From contig JAPLUJ010000599.1 of assembly GCA_026397695.1 (NCBI GenBank), positions 1-13,722 of the forward strand: a DNA stretch of 13,722 bases, read 5' to 3'. The stretch is from Verrucomicrobiota bacterium. Its GTDB lineage: Bacteria > Verrucomicrobiota > Verrucomicrobiia > Verrucomicrobiales > Akkermansiaceae. Positions 1 to 5,988 of the stretch are shown in pieces. Under the pieces are notes generated by a model. It was not told where the DNA came from and ran no database searches. It saw nothing but the letters and a program-made list of their open reading frames with translations. Position 1 is the first letter of the stretch. The number at the start of each line of letters is the position of its first letter. The translations under genes and the position numbers were made by a program.

Positions 1-49
1 ATCTACGATCCTCGATCTACGATCCTCGATCTACGATCCTCGATCTACG
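1..49. repeat. Heptamer tandem repeat, edge of window
   Basis: Seven consecutive 7-bp units alternate between ATCTACG and ATCCTCG, so the array also has a perfect 14-bp period. It decays into ATCTCTTC just after position 49. The array is cut by the window edge, so its full length is unknown. Read as GATCCTC it is the same word as the array at 9181-9194, and its reverse complement (GAGGATC) differs by one base from the GAGGATT word at 1303-1335. It lies upstream of the first gene and codes for nothing recognisable. Confidence 0.9.
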
Positions 50-78
50 ATCTCTTCATCTGGAAGAGAAGATTCCCT

Positions 79-107
79 TTGCCAGGAGTTTCGGGTTCTG
101 TTGGAAT
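79..107 (+). promoter_or_regulatory. Candidate sigma-70-type promoter for the SUMF1-domain gene
   Basis: TTGCCA (79-84), a 17-bp spacer, then TGGAAT (102-107) fit a housekeeping promoter of moderate quality. The first base of the downstream ATG (114) is seven bases past the -10 box, so the predicted mRNA would begin at or next to the start codon. No Shine-Dalgarno sequence lies before that ATG, which fits leaderless translation. This is a pattern call by eye only. Confidence 0.35.
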
Positions 108-113
108 GTCCTC

Positions 114-1292
114 ATGAAGACCCTGTTGGTATTGTCGGGTTTGTGTTTTGTTAGCGCACCGGCTGTCCATGCCCAAATCGCGTCCGGCGAGCGGGTGGCC
201 CCGAAAATGGAAATCTCCGGCGACAGCGTGAATCTCACTATCCAACCGTCGGTGATCGGGCGTAACTACCAGCTCCAGTATTCCGACACCATGGCGGGCG
301 ACACCTGGCAGGATACCGGTGTGGTGAGGAGTGGTGATGGCGGCAACCTGGTCATCTCCACCCCTTATGTCGCCGGGACATCGCGGCTGTTTTATCGGGT
401 TGCTCTCGTCGAGGCGACCCCGGCACCCGCAGGTTTCTCGCTGATCTCGGAGGGGAGTTTCCTGATGGGCGACCAGTCGAACCCGCTGGTGGGGTCTTCA
501 CCGGAACTCCCGGTGCACAAGGTGTATGTGAGCGCGTTTTACATGGCGAAACACGAGGTGACCCAGGAGTTGTGGAACGAGGTGAAGACGTGGGGGGCGA
601 CCCACGGTTACACGGATCTGCCGACGGGTGCCTCGAAAGGGGCGAATCATCCGGTGCATTCGATCAGTTGGCATGCGATGGTAAAGTGGTGCAACGCGCG
701 GAGCCAGAAGGAGGGACTCAATCCGTGCTATACGATATCCGGGGTTTACAAGACGGGCAGCGGCGCGCCGGTCTGCCATTGGAGTCTCAATGGTTACCGC
801 TTGCCGTCGGAAGCGGAGTGGGAAAAGGCGGCGCGGGGCGGGCTGAGTGCTCAGAATTTCCCGTGGGGCAATACCATCTCGCACAGTCAGGCGAATTACT
901 GTGTTTATTCGAGCAACGGGACAACCAATGACTATATCTACGATGTGGCTCCCCGTCCACCGGGCACGGTCTATGAATATTTTCATCCGACCTACGCGGT
1001 CAACGGTTATTCCTACACCTCGCCGGTAGGGAGTTTCACGCCGAACGGATACGGCTTGTATGACATGGCGGGAAATTTGTGGGAGTGGTGTTGGGATTGG
1101 TATGCGGGCTATCCCTCGACTTCGCAGTCCGATCCGCGCGGTCCTGAATCGGGCGCATACCGGGTGTTCCGGGGCGGCGATTGGAACAGCGTCGCGAACA
1201 GTTGCCGTGTCGCGTTCCGCAACGACGGCTACTACCCGGCCAATCGCGACAACTTGGTCGGCTTCCGTCTGGCCCGCACCGCAGTCCCCTAG
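114..1292 (+). CDS. Secreted SUMF1/FGE-sulfatase-domain protein
   Basis: A 392-residue protein with a signal peptide (residues 1 to about 20, cleavage likely after V-H-A before Q21). Residues about 30-100 form a small beta module with YQLQYSD...W and RLFYRVALV. Residues about 105-390 form a formylglycine-generating-enzyme-like domain: EGSFLMGDQ, HEVTQELWNEV, HPVHSISWHAMVKWCNARS, YRLPSEAEWEKAARGG, GLYDMAGNLWEWCWDWY, RVFRGGDWNS and GFRLAR. Real sulfatase activators use a cysteine pair near the C-terminus. Here that segment (N-S-C364-R-V-A-F-R-N-D) shows only one cysteine, so a sulfatase-modifying role is doubtful. The fold is also used for ligand binding and other iron or copper chemistry. Start: the only in-frame ATG placed directly before the signal peptide; no clear ribosome-binding site. 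Function and substrate are unknown. Confidence 0.88.
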   Translation: MKTLLVLSGLCFVSAPAVHAQIASGERVAPKMEISGDSVNLTIQPSVIGRNYQLQYSDTMAGDTWQDTGVVRSGDGGNLVISTPYVAGTSRLFYRVALVEATPAPAGFSLISEGSFLMGDQSNPLVGSSPELPVHKVYVSAFYMAKHEVTQELWNEVKTWGATHGYTDLPTGASKGANHPVHSISWHAMVKWCNARSQKEGLNPCYTISGVYKTGSGAPVCHWSLNGYRLPSEAEWEKAARGGLSAQNFPWGNTISHSQANYCVYSSNGTTNDYIYDVAPRPPGTVYEYFHPTYAVNGYSYTSPVGSFTPNGYGLYDMAGNLWEWCWDWYAGYPSTSQSDPRGPESGAYRVFRGGDWNSVANSCRVAFRNDGYYPANRDNLVGFRLARTAVP

Positions 1293-1302
1293 CATCCGGC
1301 GA

Positions 1303-1335
1303 GATTGAGGATTGAGGATTGAGGATTGTGGATTA
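1303..1335. repeat. Heptamer tandem repeat GATTGAG
   Basis: Units at 1303, 1310, 1317 and 1324 read GATTGAG, GATTGAG, GATTGAG and GATTGTG, then a partial GATTA. The register GAGGATT is one base from the reverse complement of the GATCCTC unit seen at 1-49 and 9181-9194, so these belong to one degenerate heptamer family on opposite strands. It begins ten bases after the SUMF1-gene stop codon. Confidence 0.9.
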
Positions 1336-1341
1336 CGAGAG

Positions 1342-1371
1342 GTCATGGGTCATTAGTCATGAGTCATTGGT
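1342..1371. repeat. Second heptamer tandem repeat GTCATNN
   Basis: Four units of exactly seven bases, GTCATGG, GTCATTA, GTCATGA and GTCATTG, followed by GT. The first five bases are constant and the last two vary. It sits six bases after the GATTGAG array but uses a different core word while keeping the 7-bp period. Confidence 0.85.
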
Positions 1372-1377
1372 GAAGAG

Positions 1378-1417
1378 GAAGAACGGAGCACGGGCATTCC
1401 TGCCCGTGTCTTTCTTC
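1378..1417. repeat. REP-like hairpin CACGGGCA/TGCCCGTG
   Basis: A perfect 8-bp stem, CACGGGCA (1389-1396) and TGCCCGTG (1401-1408), closes a TTCC loop. An outer stem GAAGAA (1378-1383) / TTCTTC (1412-1417) is separated from it by an internal loop. The same 8-bp core recurs at 2950-2968, so this is a dispersed element and not a one-off. On the plus strand it is followed by a pyrimidine-rich run (TCTTTCTTC), so it may also terminate transcription from the SUMF1 gene. Confidence 0.75.
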
Positions 1418-1447
1418 ATGGAATTTCCAACCGCCAAGACAATCTTC

Positions 1448-1475
1448 TTGGCAAGACAGAACGGTTGGGTAATCT
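1448..1475 (+). promoter_or_regulatory. Candidate promoter for the leucine-rich-repeat gene
   Basis: TTGGCA (1448-1453), a 16-bp spacer, then TAATCT (1470-1475). The -10 context GGGTAATCT closely resembles GGGTAGTCT at 12896-12904 before the last gene. A start near 1482 would give a leader of about nine bases before the ATG at 1491. By eye only. Confidence 0.4.
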
Positions 1476-1490
1476 ATCCGTCAATCCCCC

Positions 1491-2733
1491 ATGAGACCAT
1501 CCCACACCCCCATTTCCCCGCCATCGCGATGGTTGATGCCGCTCGTCCTGCTGTGTTGCATGGTGAGCACCGTGTCGGCGGACACGTTCGGGCTTTTCAC
1601 ATACACTAACAACGGAACATCGATCACAATCACCGGCTACCCGACCACCGAAGTTGGTTTAGTTGAGATTCCATCAAGCATTGCAGGCAAGCCGGTGACG
1701 AGCATTGGAAACTTTGCGTTCCAGTATTGCAAGCTGACGAGTGCGACGATCCCCTCCGGCGTTACCAGTATCGGGGAATCTGCGTTCCGGAACTGCTACA
1801 GTCTGACGAATGTGACGATTCCCTCCAGCGTGACCAGCATCGGGACCTCTGCGTTTTCCGGTTGCGGACTGACGAGTGTGACGATCCCCTCCGGCGTGAC
1901 CAGCATCGGGAGCGGTGTGTTCTACGGTTGCAGCGCGCTGACGAGCTTGACGATTCCGGCTAGCGTGACCAGCATCGGGATGCATGCGTTCTACGGTTGC
2001 AGCGCGCTGACGAGTGTGACGATTCCCAACAGCGTGACCAGCATCGGGTTCTCAGCGTTCTATAATTGCTGGAGCCTGACGAGTGTGACAATCCCCTCCG
2101 GTGTGACCATGATCGAGTCCTTGACGTTTTTTGGTTGCTGGAGACTGAAGAAGGTGACGATCTCCGCCGGTGTTACCAGTATAGACGACAGGCATCGGGA
2201 CCTCTGCGTTCCATGGTTGCACCGGACTGACGAGCGTCTATTTCCTAGGCCATGCTCCAGCAATCGGAGCAAATGTCTTTTGGGGTGCAGGAGCGGAGTT
2301 CAAAGTGTATTACCTCAATGGCAAGGCGGGTTTCACCTCGCCGATTTGGAACGGATACCCGGCAGTCAATCTGGGAAATCTTTCTCCGGCCTCCGTCTGG
2401 TTGCACTCGAATGGATTTCCGGCCGATACCGACCTGCAAGCTGATCCCAACGGAGACGGGGTGAATCTCATGCTGGCGTATGCGCTCAACCTTGACCCGC
2501 TCCAAAACTTGAGCGGAAGCATGCCGCGCCCTGTTGTTGAAGGCAACCAGATGAGCCTCACCTTTTACGCCGGGAGCGAGGGTGTGACTTATGCTGCCGA
2601 GTTCAGCGACGATCTACAAACTTGGAGCGTGGTGGATCTCCCAGCCCCAGATGGCAACAACTGCCGAACGGCAACGGTCCCGATGACCGGTCCACGGCGC
2701 TTCGTGCGGCTTGTGGTGAGCAACTTCCCATGA
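1491..2733 (+). pseudogene. Secreted BspA-like leucine-rich-repeat protein, frameshifted
   Basis: The first frame (1491 to the stop at 2442-2444) gives a signal peptide (hydrophobic MPLVLLCCMVSTVSA, cleavage near residue 30; an alternative ATG is at 1536) and about seven 22-23-residue LRR_5 units of the type LTSVTIPSGVTSIGxxAFxGC. Coding sense then moves to another frame, in which ATCGGGACC from 2194 continues as IGTSAFHGCTGLTSVYF, a last cap (APAIGANVFWGAG), DPNGDGVNLMLAYALNLDP and a C-terminal Y-A-A-E-F-S-D-D-L-x-T-W module, ending at 2731-2733. Repeat spacing shows the cause: unit starts are 69 bp apart (once 66), except the last interval, 82 bp, which is 69 plus 13. The extra bases are about 2183-2195. 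Without them the gene encodes 409 residues. Such proteins are usually cell-surface adhesins or binders. The lesion could also be a sequencing error or ongoing decay. Confidence 0.85.
1734..2295 (+). repeat. Array of 69-bp repeats encoding LRR units
   Basis: The word CTGACGA or a close variant starts units at 1734, 1803, 1869, 1938, 2007, 2076, 2145 and 2227. Spacing is 69 bp except 66 (one codon fewer) and 82 (the 13-bp insertion). Units are highly similar in DNA as well as protein, so the array could change copy number by recombination and may be hard to assemble. Confidence 0.85.
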
Positions 2734-2819
2734 AATCGCCTCTGTTTTGCCTCTTGTGCATCTTCGCCGTCGGCCTGTTTGCGCGGGGGAATAATCCGAC
2801 CATTCCTAGTTTCTACTAA
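2730..2819 (+). pseudogene. Signal-peptide stub of a lost secreted protein
   Basis: An ATG at 2730 overlaps the TGA of the LRR gene as ATGA. It opens 29 codons: a charged start and a hydrophobic core (MKSPLFCLLCIFAVGLFA) typical of an export signal, then RGNNPTIPSFY and a stop. The frame ends where the sequence turns AT-rich. This looks like the first codons of a translationally coupled secreted protein whose body has been lost. A genuine small exported peptide, or chance, cannot be excluded. Confidence 0.4.
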
Positions 2820-2837
2820 TTTGCTAGAAATTAGTAG
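2813..2837. repeat. AT-rich perfect palindrome
   Basis: CTACTAATTT (2813-2822) and AAATTAGTAG (2828-2837) form a perfect 10-bp stem with a five-base loop (GCTAG). TTTT follows on the plus strand, so it could be a weak terminator. It could also be an operator or the end of a mobile element. The surrounding 2800-2885 is markedly AT-rich compared with the rest of the window, which suggests foreign origin. Confidence 0.6.
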
Positions 2838-2872
2838 TTTTCCGGCAAATGACAACAAAATACTGAATTATT

Positions 2873-2946
2873 TTATTTTAGTAATTCGCCGTCCCTCACC
2901 GAGAACTCCGCGCTCAGCAGCGTCGGCAGCAACGTGTCGCGAAGAG
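2873..2946 (-). pseudogene. hsdS: Remnant of type I restriction specificity subunit C-terminus
   Basis: Read on the minus strand from about 2944, the sequence encodes LRDTLLPTLLSAEFSV followed by RDGELLK and a TAA stop at 2875-2873. Many HsdS subunits end with a segment of the form LRDTLLPKL[LI]SGEL followed by a short tail, so this resembles the last 23 residues of such a gene. Everything upstream is gone: the similarity stops at the boundary of the hairpin element (2937-3019). HsdS normally gives DNA target specificity to a type I restriction-modification enzyme; this fragment cannot work. The identification rests on a short remembered motif. Confidence 0.5.
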
Positions 2947-3019
2947 GGGCACGGGCAGCTTGCCCGTGTGCGCCGGAAGAAACGGGGCGAGCCGCCCGTT
3001 CCCCTCTTGTTTTTCGCGA
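2937..3019. repeat. Three-way-junction element carrying the CACGGGCA hairpin
   Basis: Stem 1 pairs AAGAGGGG (2942-2949) with CCCCTCTT (3001-3008) and continues outward, past a six-base bulge, as TCGCG (2937-2941) with CGCGA (3015-3019). Inside, hairpin 2 is CACGGGCA (2950-2957), loop GCT, TGCCCGTG (2961-2968). Hairpin 3 is AACGGGGCG (2981-2989, one bulged G), loop AGC, CGCCCGTT (2993-3000). Hairpins 2 and 3 abut stem 1 directly, with a 12-base linker between them. The core of hairpin 2 matches the element at 1389-1408. It may be a non-autonomous REP/BIME-like repeat, a structured RNA or a terminator. Confidence 0.6.
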
Positions 3020-3178
3020 GAAACCAGAGGCAGACGGGGATCTATCTTGAATCCTGCTGTTGCTATTGTGGATTTCCAGCCGCATTCCAGCCTAACGGCG
3101 CCGGAGAGGGAAGCCGGATCTGGCCGGAGCGGCGGATTTCTTTGTTGGTGCCGTCGGGAGAGTGGCAGAGGATGGGCA
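3020..3178. other. Gene-free stretch before queG end
   Basis: No coding sequence, tandem repeat or clear terminator is recognised here. Open frames crossing it have no family resemblance and low-complexity arginine-rich translations. It is the right-hand part of the 445-bp gene-poor scar between the LRR gene and the queG stop codon. Confidence 0.5.
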
Positions 3179-4216
3179 TCAGCCGAGCAGGTGGCGCCCG
3201 CGGATTTGTGTGAGTGCCCAGCGGGCGTGCCCGCAGACTAACGGATCCGGGTCGGTAGCGGCGCGGGTGAGGGCGGGCAGGTCGTCAGGGGTGCCGGTGT
3301 TGCCCAGCACGACGCAGACATTGCGCAGGAAACGCGGGCGCTTGAGGCGCTTGATCGGGGACTTGGCGAACACGGCGCCGAACGCCGCGTCGTCGAAACC
3401 GAGGAAATCACGCGGGAGCTTTTCAAAGATGGCATCCCTCGCATGAAAGGCCGACTCGCGCGATGCCACGGCGAAGCGGTTCCAGGGGCAGGCGTCAAGG
3501 CAGGCGTCGCAGCCGTAGAGGCGGTCGCCGATGGCAGGCCGGAACTCTAGCGGAATCGGGCCCGGGTGTTCGATGGTGAGGTAGGCAATGCAGCGGCGCG
3601 CGTCCACGTGGTGGGGGCGGGTGATGGCGCGGGTCGGGCAGGCGGTGATGCAGCGGGTACATTTCCCGCAGCGATCTTCTAACGGATTGTCCGGCTGGAG
3701 ATCCAAAGTGGTGAGGATTTCCGCGAGGAAAAACCAGGTGCCCAGGCGGCGGTGGATTTGCATCGTGGATTTGCCATTCCAGCCGAGGCCCGCGTCGCTG
3801 GCGAAGTCGCGTTCGAGCACCGGGCCGGTGTCCACATAGGATTTTTGCACGCCGCCGAGGGTCTGTAATTGCAGGCTGAATGCACGGAGCCGGCGAGCGA
3901 TGAGGTCGTGATAATCCTCGTTCCATGCATAGCGGGCGATACGATAGCCGCCGGGGTGTGATGCGCGGAATGGATTGCCACCGGGAAAATAATTCAAGGC
4001 GAGGCAGATCAGCGATTGGCAGCCGTCTAACACATTACGTGGATCACAGCGGCGCTCGGGTGTGCGCTCCAGCCAGCCCATCTCGCCGTGGTGGTCCGCC
4101 GCGATCCAGGCGCGGAACGCATCCGCGTGGGTAGCCTCATGGGCGCGTGCGATCCGGCAATCGTCGAATCCCAGTTCATGCGCCCATGTTTTGACCTGTG
4201 CTTCTAGCAGGTTCAT
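3179..4216 (-). CDS. queG: Epoxyqueuosine reductase QueG
   Basis: A 345-residue cytosolic cobalamin and iron-sulfur enzyme for the last step of queuosine synthesis, reducing epoxyqueuosine to queuosine at the tRNA wobble base. Visible marks: SYVDTGPVLERD around residue 129 (the Asp of this motif is the proposed proton donor), GLGWNGKSTM, first ferredoxin motif CGKCTRCITACP (C183, C186, C189, C193), and C209 with CDACLDACPWN (C236, C239, C243) for the second cluster. A HEAT-like tail (DPDPLVCGHARWAL) is also present. It is somewhat shorter than the E. coli enzyme. The start at 4216 gives an ATGA overlap with the upstream aroK stop. An in-frame start 21 codons upstream lies inside aroK and adds no conserved sequence. 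It is likely co-transcribed and translationally coupled with aroK. Confidence 0.95.
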   Translation of the reverse strand: MNLLEAQVKTWAHELGFDDCRIARAHEATHADAFRAWIAADHHGEMGWLERTPERRCDPRNVLDGCQSLICLALNYFPGGNPFRASHPGGYRIARYAWNEDYHDLIARRLRAFSLQLQTLGGVQKSYVDTGPVLERDFASDAGLGWNGKSTMQIHRRLGTWFFLAEILTTLDLQPDNPLEDRCGKCTRCITACPTRAITRPHHVDARRCIAYLTIEHPGPIPLEFRPAIGDRLYGCDACLDACPWNRFAVASRESAFHARDAIFEKLPRDFLGFDDAAFGAVFAKSPIKRLKRPRFLRNVCVVLGNTGTPDDLPALTRAATDPDPLVCGHARWALTQIRGRHLLG

Positions 4217-4764
4217 GCGCGGTTGTTGAAAAAGTAGCGTGAGCATTCGAGGATTCCGGCCGCCAGCTCGGCGCAGCAAAGCCCGTCAGTATCCAGCTTG
4301 AGATGTGCGGTTTCCTGATAGAGCGGCGTGCGTTCCTCCATCATCGTCTGGATTCTGGTAGCAGGGTCCGCGGTTTCGAGCAGTGGTCGGTTATGGATTT
4401 TACGGGTGCGCTGGAGAATCACCGATGCGGACGCATGCAACCAGACGACGTATCCCAGGTTTTTCAACAAGGCCCGGTTAGCCGCGCTTGCCACGATGCC
4501 ACCGCCGGTGGAGATGATCCTGCGGGGGGCGGCGGGATCATTGAGTTCCTTGAGTAGGGCGGTTTCCATGGCGCGAAACACGGATTCTCCTTCATCCGCG
4601 AAAATACGCGTGATCGATTTACCCGCCCGTTGTTCGATGACGTGGTCCATGTCCACCAGCGGATAGCCCAACCGTTGGTGGAGTTCGCGGCCAACCGTGG
4701 ATTTTCCGCAGCCCATGAAACCGATGAGCACGATGTTCTCCTGCGGGGTGGTGGGTGAATTCAT
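4213..4764 (-). CDS. aroK: Shikimate kinase
   Basis: A 183-residue cytosolic kinase phosphorylating shikimate at the 3-hydroxyl, the fifth step of the shikimate pathway to aromatic amino acids. The sequence shows Walker A GFMGCGKST (residues 15-23), the shikimate-binding D38-M-D40 pair, FR at 63-64, the GGG motif at 87-89, the lid arginine in NRPLL (R126) and EERTPLYQE near 143-151. Length is normal for a single-domain AroK/AroL enzyme. It heads a minus-strand pair with queG and diverges from sua5. Confidence 0.95.
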   Translation of the reverse strand: MNSPTTPQENIVLIGFMGCGKSTVGRELHQRLGYPLVDMDHVIEQRAGKSITRIFADEGESVFRAMETALLKELNDPAAPRRIISTGGGIVASAANRALLKNLGYVVWLHASASVILQRTRKIHNRPLLETADPATRIQTMMEERTPLYQETAHLKLDTDGLCCAELAAGILECSRYFFNNRA

Positions 4765-4850
4765 GGTTGGAGCTTAGACGGCCCGGCTCGCCGAAGAAAC
4801 CGCAAAATAGGAGTTCGCATCTTGCCGCCACCTCTGGCAAAACCACCGGC
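4765..4850. promoter_or_regulatory. Divergent intergenic region between aroK and sua5
   Basis: This 86-bp gap separates the two divergent starts and must hold promoters for both directions if the GTG at 4851 is the sua5 start. No pair of boxes with good spacing is evident to the eye in either direction. Confidence 0.35.
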
Positions 4851-5915
4851 GTGTCCGAGACCCGCATTGTCCCCGCCACCGATGATGAGATGAAGGATGC
4901 CGTGCGTGAGGCCTGCGCCTTGCTGCGGGACGGCGAAATCGTCGCGTTGCCTACGGAAACCGTCTATGGCCTCGCCGCAGACGCCCTCAATCCTGCTGCC
5001 GTCGCCAAGGTTTTCGCCGCCAAGGACCGCCCGTCGTTTGATCCGCTCATCGTCCATATCGCGTCGCGCGGGGATTTGAAAAATGTCGCGATCGTGCCGC
5101 AGGACATCGCGGATTCCGTTAGCAAACTCACCGCCGCGTTCTGGCCGGGGCCGCTCACGCTGATCCTGCCGAAGCATCCGGATGTCCCGGATCTGGTCAC
5201 CAGCGGGCTGCCCACCGTGGCGGTGCGGCAGAGCGCCCACCCGGTATTCCGCGCGATCCACAAGGAGTTTGGGCGACCCATCGCCGCGCCCAGCGCCAAC
5301 CGCTTCGGGCGCATCTCGCCGACTTCGGCCACCGCCGTGATGAAGGAACTCGGCGGCCGCATCCCGCTCATCGTCGATGCCGGTGCCTGTGGCGAAGGCC
5401 TGGAAAGCACCATCATTGCCATCGCAGCCCGCCCTAACAAAAAACCCGTCTTGCGCCTGCATCGCGCCGGCCCGATCACCAAGGAACAACTCCAGGAGTT
5501 CGGCAAGGTCGAGAAGGTGAAGGAAAAAATTGGCGATTTGCCGCACGCGCCCGGCCAACTCCCGAGCCACTACGCGCCGCTGACCCCGCTGATGCTGTTA
5601 GAAAATCCTGCGGATTTCAAACCCACGCCCGGAAAAAAATACGGTTTGCTCAGTTATCGTGGCGAGGATGACAGCCCGTATGTGAGGCTGCATGCATGGG
5701 CGCGCGTCGAGGCGCTCAGCCCCGGCAGCGGCAAGCTCGCCGAAGCGGCCATCCGCTTGTTTTTCGTGATGCGCCTGCTAGATGAGGCCGGGCTGGATGC
5801 GATCATTGCCGAACCTGTTAGCGAGACCGGCCTCGGCGTGGCCATCATGGACCGCCTGCGCCGCGCGTCAACATCCGGAGCCACGCATGAGAAGCGCGTG
5901 GGTCACGCCTCCTGA
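4851..5915 (+). CDS. sua5: L-threonylcarbamoyladenylate synthase, Sua5 type
   Basis: Makes threonylcarbamoyl-AMP from threonine, bicarbonate and ATP, for the t6A modification at position 37 of ANN-decoding tRNAs. With the GTG start at 4851 it has 354 residues. The YrdC domain carries LPTETVYGLAADA (about 33-45), the nucleotide-binding K-D-R-P-S-F-D-P-L run (58-66), FWPGPLTLIL and PIAAPSANRFGRISPT. The linker LPSHYAPLTPL leads into the C-terminal Sua5 domain, ending GLGVAIMDRLRRA plus an extra polar tail. A GTG at 4755 is also in frame, but it would add 32 low-complexity residues and overlap aroK; the family usually begins just before the T-x-x-D-E segment. It diverges from the queuosine gene queG, so two anticodon-loop modification genes lie close together. 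Confidence 0.93.
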   Translation: MSETRIVPATDDEMKDAVREACALLRDGEIVALPTETVYGLAADALNPAAVAKVFAAKDRPSFDPLIVHIASRGDLKNVAIVPQDIADSVSKLTAAFWPGPLTLILPKHPDVPDLVTSGLPTVAVRQSAHPVFRAIHKEFGRPIAAPSANRFGRISPTSATAVMKELGGRIPLIVDAGACGEGLESTIIAIAARPNKKPVLRLHRAGPITKEQLQEFGKVEKVKEKIGDLPHAPGQLPSHYAPLTPLMLLENPADFKPTPGKKYGLLSYRGEDDSPYVRLHAWARVEALSPGSGKLAEAAIRLFFVMRLLDEAGLDAIIAEPVSETGLGVAIMDRLRRASTSGATHEKRVGHAS

Positions 5916-5953
5916 TCCCGTGGTTCTGCGCGCTGCGCGCTCCGTTTTCGTGC

Positions 5954-5982
5954 TTGGCAGGTTGCGCCACACGCGGGACGAT
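5954..5982 (+). promoter_or_regulatory. Weak candidate promoter for apaG
   Basis: TTGGCA (5954-5959), a 17-bp spacer, then GACGAT (5977-5982), with the apaG ATG at 5989 seven bases on. The -10 box is poor, but the geometry repeats that before the gene at 114. Confidence 0.25.
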
Positions 5983-5988
5983 TCCCCC

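Noticed and set aside
1..49. CRISPR array
   Set aside because: The units are contiguous 7-mers without spacers.
498..1346. Long minus-strand open frame opposite the SUMF1 gene
   Set aside because: Arginine-rich translation without any family resemblance, lying antisense to a gene with clear domain motifs; its first codons read through the heptamer repeat.
1319..1609. Plus-strand open frame crossing the repeat region
   Set aside because: It is a translation of the heptamer arrays and hairpin and runs into the LRR signal peptide in the wrong frame.
2779..3213. 144-codon plus-strand frame over the scar region
   Set aside because: It reads through the palindrome, the antisense of the HsdS remnant and the hairpin element; no protein-like pattern.
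3225..3240. GCGGGC/GCCCGC palindrome
   Set aside because: Lies inside conserved queG codons, has a two-base loop and lacks the CACGGGCA core.
4761..5570. 269-codon minus-strand frame opposite sua5
   Set aside because: Shadow of a conserved gene; composition is that of the reverse strand of GC-rich coding DNA.
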